A stretch of 5,589 nt of DNA from Glo-17 sp964549735 (GTDB lineage: Bacteria; Krumholzibacteriota; Krumholzibacteriia; LZORAL124-64-63): the NCBI GenBank assembly GCA_964549735.1, contig CAZJWO010000158.1, forward strand, positions 1 through 5,589, given 5' to 3'. Position 1 is the first letter of the stretch. Each line of letters opens with the position of its first letter. Shown piece by piece: positions 1 to 4,918 of this stretch. A program made the translations under genes and the position numbers. The notes under the pieces are model-generated. The model saw only the letters and a program-made list of their open reading frames with translations. It made no database searches and had not been told where the DNA came from.

Positions 1-45
1 GATAATGAGCGGTGACTGGAGTTCAGACGTGTGCTCTTCCGATCT
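1..45 (+). other. Illumina TruSeq adapter with P7 tail and i7 index (non-genomic)
   Basis: Bases 12-45 match the 34-nt Illumina TruSeq read-2 adapter exactly (it ends GTGCTCTTCCGATCT). Bases 4-11, AATGAGCG, are the reverse complement of CGCTCATT, which I recall as TruSeq HT index D703. Bases 1-3, GAT, fit the last three bases of the P7 primer. The order P7 tail, index, adapter is exactly that of a library molecule. This stretch is therefore a contig-end artefact, and genomic DNA begins at about base 46. Read from base 12 on the plus strand it encodes the peptide TGVQTCALPIS, a familiar contaminant signature in predicted proteins. Confidence 0.97.
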
Positions 46-163
46 CGGCGATCACACCGCCCAAATCGCCCGCGTACTGTGGCGCGCCCGGCAACGGATC
101 GAGATGGATCATCCCGATGAGCGGGGGCCGGAATCGGTCACGGAATTCGTCGCGGGTCCACAT
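46..163 (-). CDS. BtpA/SgcQ-family TIM-barrel protein, N-terminal fragment
   Basis: Thirty-nine codons are visible from an ATG at 163 before genomic sequence stops at the adapter. Residues 15-38 read LIGMIHLDPLPGAPQYAGDL and then GGVI, which matches the N-terminal signature of the BtpA family (a GMIHL, PLPG, proline/glycine-rich first strand and loop followed by a GDL-containing helix start). Family members are about 250-280 residues. Cyanobacterial BtpA stabilises photosystem I, but relatives such as SgcQ occur widely in non-phototrophs and their reaction is not established. A photosynthetic role should not be assumed here. The start is uncertain: no clear Shine-Dalgarno site precedes the ATG, and an in-frame TTG lies three codons upstream. 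A TATACT at 172-177 would put transcription within a few bases of the ATG, so leaderless initiation is possible. The gene lies 124 nt after the protease stop, in the same direction. Confidence 0.75.
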
Positions 164-171
164 GGCGTGCA

Positions 172-200
172 AGTATAACCCACGCGACCTGCCGTGGCGA
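172..200 (-). promoter_or_regulatory. Weak candidate promoter for the BtpA-family gene
   Basis: On the minus strand a -10-like TATACT (172-177, 5 of 6 to consensus) sits 17 nt after TCGCCA (195-200, 4 of 6 to the -35 consensus). Transcription would start near 165, almost at the ATG at 163. Only the -10 is convincing, and the spacer is otherwise GC-rich. Confidence 0.3.
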
Positions 201-256
201 ACCGAAACCCGAGCACCGCGGCGCGCAAGGAGCCCGCCGGCACCGCAGCGGCAGGA

Positions 257-280
257 CGGGCCGCGAATGCCCCCGGCCCG
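257..280 (-). terminator. Hairpin after the protease stop, possible weak terminator
   Basis: The minus-strand transcript can pair CGGGCCG (274-280) with CGGCCCG (257-263) around a 10-nt loop. The hairpin starts 7 nt after the TAG stop of the metalloprotease. No run of U follows, so it is not a classical intrinsic terminator. It may protect a 3' end, act with Rho, or simply reflect GC-rich sequence. Confidence 0.3.
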
Positions 281-287
281 CAGCGCG

Positions 288-3200
288 CTATTTGATCAAC
301 GTCAGACGCCGGACGTCGACGCCGCCGGCGGTCTCCAGACGGCAGACGTAGCTGCCCGAGGCGACGCGCCGTCCGCGGTCGTCGCGGCCATGCCAGACGA
401 CCTCGTGCGTGCCGGCCGCCAGATCGTCCCGCAGGAGCGAGGCGATGCGCCTGCCGTCGAGACCGTAGACTGCCAACCGCACGAATCCGGACTCGGCGAG
501 GGCGAAGCGGATGCTCGTCGCCGGATTGAACGGGTTGGGATAGATGCCAAGCAGACCGCTGGCGGCGGGCAGCCCGCCGGCCGCTACCGCCGTGACGTCG
601 GGCGTCTGCTGGACCACCAGCCGGCGATCGCCCGCGACGGCGGTCAGCACGGTCTGCTGGCCGCGGGGCCAGGTCACGATCACCGAGTCCGCGGACGCGG
701 CGTCGCCAAGTCCGAAGTGCAAGATGCGGCTGCTCTGCGCCCGACCGCCCCCGGCCGTCACCTGCCGCTGCTGCGACCGGCCCTCGGCCACGACCCGCGC
801 GACGGCGCCGACTGCCAGCCGGTTGTCCGTATCTGCCCGCAAGTCGAGGGCCAGCCAATGGCCGCGCCCCTGGATCTGGTTGCGCAAGACGACATTCACC
901 AGGTTCCGGCGACCGAGGTAGAGATCGACCCCGCCGTCGCCGTCGAGGTCGCCGGCCGCCACCGCGACGACCGCGTCGATGGTCTCGGCCAGCCCCAGCT
1001 GCGAACCTGCGAAGCCTCCGGCGCCGTCGCCGAAGAGCAACAGATCCGGCTGCCCTTCGCGCGCGACGTAGAGATCGAGCGCACCGTCGTTGTCGAAATC
1101 GGCGGCCACCACGCTGCGCCCCGGGCCGTCATCGCTCACCACCGCGGAGATCGCCACCTCGAAAAAGCCTGGCCGCTGGAGATAGAGCACGTCGGCGGCG
1201 CCGCTATTGACGAGATAGAGATCCCAGGTGCCGTCGTTGTCGAAATCGGCCCAGACCGCGTCCTGGCCCAAGTCCGTGTTCGTCAACGTCGGGTCGTTGA
1301 CCAACGCGAAGCCGAGGGTGCCGTAGTTCTTGTAGAGCCGGTTGGTCCCACCGGCGTTGACCAGGAAGACATCGGGTCTGCCGTCGCGGTCGTGATCGCA
1401 CCAGACCGCGGCGCGCCAGGAGCCGACGGCTTCCAGGCCCGTGTTGTACATGGGATAGAGTTCCGGATAGCCGGAGCCGAATTCCCCGTAATTGCGATAG
1501 AGGACGTTCGCCTGGCCGTCACGCACCAGCAGCAGATCGAGCCGGCCGCTGCCGTAAACCTCTGCCCACGCCGCCGTCTGCCCCAGGTTCACGTCGCCGA
1601 GGCCCTCGCTGTATTCCGTCACGTCGAAGAAACCGCCACCTTGCTGAGCCAGCAGGCGGTTGGACTGGCCTCGGCGCACGAGGAACACGTCCAGTTCGCC
1701 GTTGTTGTCGTGATCGGCCCAGGCGGCTGCGCGGCCGGCGCCGGCGTCCGCGAGCAGCGGCGGCGTGACGTCCAGGAACGCGAACCCGCCCAGGTTGCGC
1801 AGCAGACGATCGGGTTGTCCGTCGTTGACGACGTGCAGGTCGTCGTGACCATCGCCGTCGACATCGATGACCGCCACGGCGGCGGCCGGACCGGCGTCGG
1901 CGATCGGACCTGCGGTCACGGCCGCGAACGGAGGATCGGCGTACTGGCCCGTCACCACGACGGGCGGATCGGACGCGGTCACGTTGAACGTCGCCTGCAA
2001 TGGTTCCGGCGAGGTCCAGCCCGGCAATTCGCTCCAGGTGAGCGTGTACTGGCCCTCCTGCCAGACGAGCAGCGACCCCGCGCCTTCGCCGACGTGCACG
2101 AAGCCGGCCGGACCGCTGAGCGTCCAGGGCGCCAGCAGGCCATCTGGCTGCACCGTCACGAACACGGCCATGCTGCCGAGGCTTTCGCGGTAGTTGAACG
2201 TCATGACCGGCGCCGAGGAGCTGATCTCGTCGATGTAGATCGGAGCGTCCGCGCCGGACCACCAGCGGGCTGGCGGCACGGTCTGCGGATCGAAATGCAC
2301 ATACCCCGGCGCCTTCCAGAGGTCCGTCGCATCACCCTGGTTGTCGCCGTTCTCCAGATCCCAACGACCATCGGCCTGGACCAGGGTCACGAGATAATGC
2401 TGGGATGGCGTCTGCTGTTCGTTGTTGTTGCTGCCGAGTTCGTCGACGTGCCAGATCGCCAGTCCGGCGTCGGGCAAGGACGCGTCGCGACCGCTGCGCT
2501 GGCGGTTCTCCAGCAGGTAGTACTCGTTGGCCAGGCTCGGGTGCGGCACCCGGAAGACATTCATGTCCGCGTGGGAGGCGGCCAGGCCCTGTTGCAGGAA
2601 CGCGAGATCCACGGGCGTCGTCCAGCCCGCATCGACGCGCAGGTACGCGCACGGGCGCACCGGATTGGTGGCCGGTCCGGTGCTGCACATCAGGCAGAAG
2701 CGGCCGACGCCGCTCGACTCGAAGCCGTAGTCGTAGAGGTCGGGCCAGAAGAACAACATGTGTCCGTTCTCGTGGCAGAACGTGCTCAGGCGCAGGCTGC
2801 TGCCGATGTTGGTGATCTGATACCGATAAGAACTGACGCCGTTGGCGCTGAACGAGACGACCCACGAGTGGGGCCACAGTCCGCTGGACCAACCTCCGCT
2901 CGGATTGCCGGCGTAGAAGACGTTGATCGCGTCGATGTAGCCGTCGCCGTTCGAGTCATGCTGGCTGAAGTCGTGGCCTTGATTGCGGAGCTGGTTCAGA
3001 CCCCAGAGGACGAGCTCCCGCGCGCGCAGGCCGAAGCTGACGTTAGGGTCTTCATAATAGCTCTTGGGCTGGGGCGCGCGGAGATAGGCGGACGGCACAT
3101 GGTTGATATAGTCGAGTGCGCCGCCCGAGACGTCCCGAAAATAGTCGCGCACCGATCCGTTGTTGCCGTATCCGGTGTAGCCGAGCTGATTGACATAGTC

Positions 3201-3734
3201 TACGAACGCGCTCGGCGGCACGGTGCCCACCTCGTCGGCGAAATCGATGATCAAGGTCAGCCCGATCACCACCCCGTGCGTCGAAGGCTGCGGCGAACTG
3301 CTCTTGTTCGCCAGCATGGCGCGGTCTTCGGCCAGGAATCTCTCGCGCACGGCGCGCGCGGCGGCCGCGCGTGCGTGCGGCGGCAGCTGCAACCCACGGA
3401 CCAGGCCGGCCGGCGGCGGCGCGTCGGCCGGCACACCGGTCGAAACGAAACTGAGACCATCGACCGCCAACAGGGCGTAACAGATGATTCCGGTCGCCTG
3501 GTCGCGAACCAGGGTATAGCCAGCCAGGTTCTCGACATGCTGGTAGTACTCGTCGCCCCAGACGCGGACCTGGACTGCCGATCCGTCCGGTTGCGCCAGG
3601 ATGAATTCGTCGCCTTCGTGCGGCGCCGCCCAGACCAGCGCCGCGGCGACATGCAGCATCAGGATCGTCCAGACGAGCCGTACTAGCGGCGCCGTCGCGA
3701 AGTGCCTGGGATGCGATCGCTGTCGTCTGGTCAT
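288..3734 (-). CDS. Secreted M6-family metalloprotease with FG-GAP/VCBS propeller, ASPIC/UnbV domain and FlgD-like C-terminal tail
   Basis: This 1148-residue protein begins at the ATG at 3734, chosen because GAGGAG lies 10 nt upstream and a signal peptide follows directly (basic residues, hydrophobic stretch 16-35, likely cleavage at WA/AP near 36-37). Residues 38-150 resemble the M6 propeptide (QPDG near 49, WGDEYY near 59). The protease spans about 151-516: H321-E322-N-G-H325 supplies two zinc ligands and the general base, D332 in PDLYD is the probable third ligand, and LMC near 348-350 may be the Met-turn. DSNGDGYID at 260-268 looks like a calcium loop. Residues 522-600 are a beta-rich segment I cannot assign. 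Seven calcium-loop repeats occupy about 610-955, an ASPIC/UnbV domain about 957-1042 (NR at 971, FGLG at 1007, TWP at 1021), and a FlgD-like tail about 1064-1148 starting YPNPFNP. I infer an exported or surface-anchored protease, with the propeller and UnbV part for binding or anchoring. The frame stays open 46 codons further upstream, but that part covers the promoter and is rejected. Confidence 0.93.
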   Translation of the reverse strand: MTRRQRSHPRHFATAPLVRLVWTILMLHVAAALVWAAPHEGDEFILAQPDGSAVQVRVWGDEYYQHVENLAGYTLVRDQATGIICYALLAVDGLSFVSTGVPADAPPPAGLVRGLQLPPHARAAAARAVRERFLAEDRAMLANKSSSPQPSTHGVVIGLTLIIDFADEVGTVPPSAFVDYVNQLGYTGYGNNGSVRDYFRDVSGGALDYINHVPSAYLRAPQPKSYYEDPNVSFGLRARELVLWGLNQLRNQGHDFSQHDSNGDGYIDAINVFYAGNPSGGWSSGLWPHSWVVSFSANGVSSYRYQITNIGSSLRLSTFCHENGHMLFFWPDLYDYGFESSGVGRFCLMCSTGPATNPVRPCAYLRVDAGWTTPVDLAFLQQGLAASHADMNVFRVPHPSLANEYYLLENRQRSGRDASLPDAGLAIWHVDELGSNNNEQQTPSQHYLVTLVQADGRWDLENGDNQGDATDLWKAPGYVHFDPQTVPPARWWSGADAPIYIDEISSSAPVMTFNYRESLGSMAVFVTVQPDGLLAPWTLSGPAGFVHVGEGAGSLLVWQEGQYTLTWSELPGWTSPEPLQATFNVTASDPPVVVTGQYADPPFAAVTAGPIADAGPAAAVAVIDVDGDGHDDLHVVNDGQPDRLLRNLGGFAFLDVTPPLLADAGAGRAAAWADHDNNGELDVFLVRRGQSNRLLAQQGGGFFDVTEYSEGLGDVNLGQTAAWAEVYGSGRLDLLLVRDGQANVLYRNYGEFGSGYPELYPMYNTGLEAVGSWRAAVWCDHDRDGRPDVFLVNAGGTNRLYKNYGTLGFALVNDPTLTNTDLGQDAVWADFDNDGTWDLYLVNSGAADVLYLQRPGFFEVAISAVVSDDGPGRSVVAADFDNDGALDLYVAREGQPDLLLFGDGAGGFAGSQLGLAETIDAVVAVAAGDLDGDGGVDLYLGRRNLVNVVLRNQIQGRGHWLALDLRADTDNRLAVGAVARVVAEGRSQQRQVTAGGGRAQSSRILHFGLGDAASADSVIVTWPRGQQTVLTAVAGDRRLVVQQTPDVTAVAAGGLPAASGLLGIYPNPFNPATSIRFALAESGFVRLAVYGLDGRRIASLLRDDLAAGTHEVVWHGRDDRGRRVASGSYVCRLETAGGVDVRRLTLIK
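291..545 (-). other. Coding segment for the FlgD-like/type IX-like C-terminal sorting domain
   Basis: The last 85 residues of the metalloprotease begin IYPNPFNPATSIRFAL, followed by a short beta-sandwich with LAVYGLDGR, a WHGRDDRGR turn and SGSYVCRL, and end in RRLTLIK. This is the standard layout of FlgD-like Ig or type IX sorting tails found on exported proteins of FCB-group and related candidate phyla. In Bacteroidota such tails direct export through the outer membrane and are removed; whether this organism has that machinery cannot be seen here. Confidence 0.85.
609..866 (-). other. Coding segment for ASPIC/UnbV domain
   Basis: Protein residues 957-1042 begin GRGHWLALDL and contain NRLAVGA, HFGLG and VIVTWPRG in the order and spacing of the ASPIC/UnbV domain that ends CRTAC1-type proteins. 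It directly follows the seven repeats, as in that family, where repeats plus UnbV form one unit. Its molecular role is poorly known; it usually accompanies extracellular binding proteins. Confidence 0.85.
873..1910 (-). repeat. Seven tandem FG-GAP/VCBS-type calcium-loop repeats (predicted seven-bladed propeller)
   Basis: Within the protease, loops of the form DxDxDGxxDL/DVF recur at residues 624, 674, 725, 780, 830, 879 and 929, that is every 49-55 residues (about 150 bp). Each is followed by LV-rich strands and RLL or LLY. Seven evenly spaced copies fit a seven-bladed beta-propeller of the integrin-alpha/CRTAC1 type, with calcium bound in the loops. The third copy (EVYGSGRLDL, at 1533-1562) has lost its calcium-binding aspartates. 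The copies at 1084-1103 and 1231-1250 share 20 identical bases. Confidence 0.88.
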
Positions 3735-3744
3735 GGTCTCAAAG

Positions 3745-3750
3745 CTCCTC
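3745..3750 (-). promoter_or_regulatory. Shine-Dalgarno site of the metalloprotease
   Basis: GAGGAG on the minus strand lies 10 nt before the ATG at 3734. It decides the start over the farther upstream in-frame ATG at 3872, which lacks a following signal peptide. Confidence 0.7.
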
Positions 3751-3768
3751 GCTCTATGATTTTTCAGC

Positions 3769-3779
3769 TCAACTCTTGA
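3769..3779. repeat. Small inverted repeat at the predicted transcription start of the protease
   Basis: TCAA-CTC-TTGA forms 4-bp arms around 3 bp, located where transcription from the promoter at 3786-3814 should begin. The pentamer ACTCT is also repeated in tandem (3772-3776 and 3779-3783). It could be a repressor operator, but arms this short can occur by chance. Confidence 0.25.
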
Positions 3780-3785
3780 CTCTAG

Positions 3786-3814
3786 ATAATAGGCTATTCG
3801 CCAAGGCCGGACAA
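3786..3814 (-). promoter_or_regulatory. Candidate sigma-70-type promoter of the metalloprotease
   Basis: The minus strand carries TTGTCC (3809-3814, 4 of 6 to the -35 consensus), a 17-nt spacer and TATTAT (3786-3791, 5 of 6 to the -10 consensus). Transcription would start near 3779, giving a leader of about 45 nt that contains the GAGGAG ribosome-binding site. The stretch 3751-3800 is clearly richer in A and T than its surroundings, as expected for a promoter in a GC-rich genome. Confidence 0.5.
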
Positions 3815-3926
3815 CCCGGACCTCGGCGCGCTGCCGTGCGAGCCATATGCACGGTCCGTCGGAAACGAGCACGAAGGGTGCCGTGAACCGGGGGAGCGAC
3901 CAGGAGCGACGGGCAACGCTCGAGTA

Positions 3927-3951
3927 CCGGCGCGATGCAAATCGCCTCCGG
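3927..3951 (-). terminator. Imperfect hairpin after tdk
   Basis: Five bases after the tdk stop the transcript can fold CCGG and GCGAT against ATCGC and CCGG, with a small internal loop and a 4-nt hairpin loop (TTGC). There is no U run. It is placed correctly for 3'-end formation, but the support is weak. Confidence 0.25.
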
Positions 3952-3956
3952 GCGGG

Positions 3957-4529
3957 CTAAGCCGCCGTTTGATCCGGTGGTTCGAAGTGGTGGCGGCAGC
4001 GTGCTTCGTACATACCGGTCGCGCCGACTTGGATCTGGTCGCGGCTGCAGGTCAGGCGTTGCGTGAAGCCGGCCGGATCGCCGCAGACCATGCAGATGGC
4101 GAGCTGTTTGGTCACGTACTCGGCGCGGCACATCAGGTTCGGCATCGGCCCGAAAGGCCGGCCGCGATAATCGAGATCCAGGCCCGCGACGATGATGCGC
4201 TTGCCCTGGTTGGCCAGGCGATCGCAGACTTCCACCAATTCCGGCGCGAAGAACTGGGCCTCGTCGACGGCTACCAGTTCGGTGCGGTCATCGACGCGCG
4301 CGAGGATCTCCTGCGGCGCCGACACTGCGAGCGAGGGCAAGCTCTGCCGGCTGTGGCTGACGATGCTATCGAGCTCGTAGCGGGCGTCGATGACGTGCTT
4401 GAAGATCTGCACGCGTTGGCGCGCGATTTCCGCCCGGCGCAAGCGGCGGATCAGCTCCTCGCTCTTGCCGGAAAACATCGGGCCGCAAATGACCTCGATC
4501 CAGCCCGTCTTGCCTTTGACGATCTGCAC
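3957..4529 (-). CDS. tdk: Thymidine kinase (type II, zinc-binding)
   Basis: The 190-residue product has the usual length of bacterial type II thymidine kinases, which phosphorylate thymidine with ATP to dTMP in the cytoplasmic salvage pathway and are normally inhibited by dTTP. Visible motifs in order: P-loop GPMFSGKS (16-23), DEAQFF (89-94) with E90 as the expected general base, GLDLDYRGRPFG (116-127), the structural zinc site C146-x2-C149 with C178-x2-H181, and the substrate-loop motif VGATGMYEARCRHHF near 168-182. The last zinc ligand is His, a known variant of the Cys/Cys pattern. The start is the GTG at 4529, preceded after 8 nt by GGAAGGTGA. The frame is open for another 90 codons upstream, but that part is alanine/arginine-rich, unlike the family, and covers a likely promoter. 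It lies between the HDOD gene and the protease in the same direction, but with large spacers on both sides, so it is probably its own unit. Confidence 0.96.
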   Translation of the reverse strand: MQIVKGKTGWIEVICGPMFSGKSEELIRRLRRAEIARQRVQIFKHVIDARYELDSIVSHSRQSLPSLAVSAPQEILARVDDRTELVAVDEAQFFAPELVEVCDRLANQGKRIIVAGLDLDYRGRPFGPMPNLMCRAEYVTKQLAICMVCGDPAGFTQRLTCSRDQIQVGATGMYEARCRHHFEPPDQTAA

Positions 4530-4537
4530 GCTCGGTC

Positions 4538-4546
4538 TCACCTTCC
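4538..4546 (-). promoter_or_regulatory. Shine-Dalgarno site that fixes the GTG start of tdk
   Basis: GGAAGGTGA on the minus strand contains AGGTGA, a 6-base match to the anti-Shine-Dalgarno complement, 8 nt before the GTG at 4529. It supports the GTG start over any start farther upstream in the same frame. Confidence 0.65.
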
Positions 4547-4622
4547 GCGACGGTCCGTGCCGACGTCTGCCCCCCGCGATGACCGCGCCGCGGCGACGGA
4601 CGCACGGCGCTCGGCCTCGTCC

Positions 4623-4651
4623 ATGGTAACGCGGCGACCGCGGGACTTCAA
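4623..4651 (-). promoter_or_regulatory. Candidate promoter of tdk
   Basis: TTGAAG (4646-4651, 4 of 6) and TACCAT (4623-4628, 4 of 6) are separated by 17 nt on the minus strand. Transcription would start near 4616 and give a leader of about 87 nt before the GTG. Both boxes are moderate, so this is only the best candidate seen. Confidence 0.35.
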
Positions 4652-4780
4652 CGCCGGTCTGCGCGGCGGCCAGGGCGGCGGTCCGGGCGGCGCCCGTCAC
4701 CGCGGCAGCGTTCGGTCTCGCCCGGATGCTCGCGACGGACGCAGGCGGACCGGCAGCAGCGGAGCGGCCGAAGACAGGGC

Positions 4781-4809
4781 TTGGCCGCCTGCGGAGCATG
4801 TGCTAGGAT
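4781..4809 (+). promoter_or_regulatory. Promoter-like site on the plus strand
   Basis: TTGGCC (4781-4786) and TAGGAT (4804-4809) are 17 nt apart, with TGC just before the -10, resembling an extended -10 element. It would start a transcript near 4816 that runs straight into the strong hairpin at 4836-4864 and then antisense to the HDOD gene. Each box matches the consensus at 4 of 6 positions. Confidence 0.28.
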
Positions 4810-4835
4810 GATGGCCCTTGATGCGCGTTCCAGCC

Positions 4836-4864
4836 AGACCCCCGCCTCCCTGAGGCGGGGGTCT
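4836..4864 (-). terminator. Strong hairpin downstream of the HDOD gene
   Basis: A perfect 13-bp stem, AGACCCCCGCCTC paired with its complement, closes a 3-nt loop (CCT) 54 nt past the HDOD stop. It is the strongest fold in the window and is well placed to end HDOD transcription. No U run follows on either strand, so termination may depend on Rho or the hairpin may shield the 3' end. Being symmetric, it could also act on plus-strand transcripts. Confidence 0.6.
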
Positions 4865-4884
4865 CGATTCGCACTCGAGATGCG

Positions 4885-4898
4885 CGGATCGCGATCCG
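4885..4898. repeat. Perfect 14-bp palindrome CGGATCGCGATCCG
   Basis: The sequence reads identically on both strands and lies 20 nt past the HDOD stop, between that stop and the strong hairpin. It could be a dimeric protein-binding site or a small hairpin (CGGAT, CGCG loop, ATCCG) in the 3' end of the HDOD message. The palindrome is certain; its role is unknown. Confidence 0.5.
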
Positions 4899-4918
4899 TG
4901 GCGCGACGCGCGAAGCGC

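Larger units (their letters stand above)
4530..4918. other. 389-bp non-coding spacer between HDOD gene and tdk
   Basis: The spacer holds, from right to left, a 14-bp palindrome (4885-4898), a 13-bp-stem hairpin (4836-4864), a plus-strand promoter-like site (4781-4809), a minus-strand promoter candidate for tdk (4623-4651) and the tdk ribosome-binding site (4538-4546). Between about 4655 and 4780 I see only GC-rich sequence with no recognisable gene. Translations of all frames there are arginine- and alanine-rich and look like non-coding DNA. Confidence 0.6.

Noticed and set aside
109..858. 249-codon minus-strand frame overlapping the end of the protease
   Set aside because: Different frame from the protease, arginine-rich, overlaps real coding sequence on the same strand and has no recognisable motif.
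873..1910. CRISPR-like or satellite array suggested by repeats of about 150 bp
   Set aside because: The repeats are in-frame protein repeats with diverged DNA; there are no short identical repeats with unique spacers.
12..3686. A 1224-codon open frame on the plus strand across the whole protease gene
   Set aside because: It is codon-aligned antisense to the protease, so it is open simply because the protease avoids TTA, CTA and TCA codons; it ends at the first CTA. Its first 11 codons are Illumina adapter, and the translation shows no family features. The minus strand has clear domains and motifs.
3735..3872. N-terminal extension of the protease to an ATG at 3872
   Set aside because: The added 46 residues cover the AT-rich promoter and ribosome-binding site, and would bury the signal peptide inside the protein.
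4530..4799. 90-codon upstream extension of tdk
   Set aside because: Alanine- and arginine-rich low-complexity sequence absent from thymidine kinases; the GTG at 4529 has a good Shine-Dalgarno site and gives the family's normal length.
3969..4811. A 280-codon plus-strand frame opposite tdk
   Set aside because: Codon-aligned antisense shadow of tdk and its leader for the same codon-bias reason. The minus strand carries the P-loop, DEAQF and zinc motifs.
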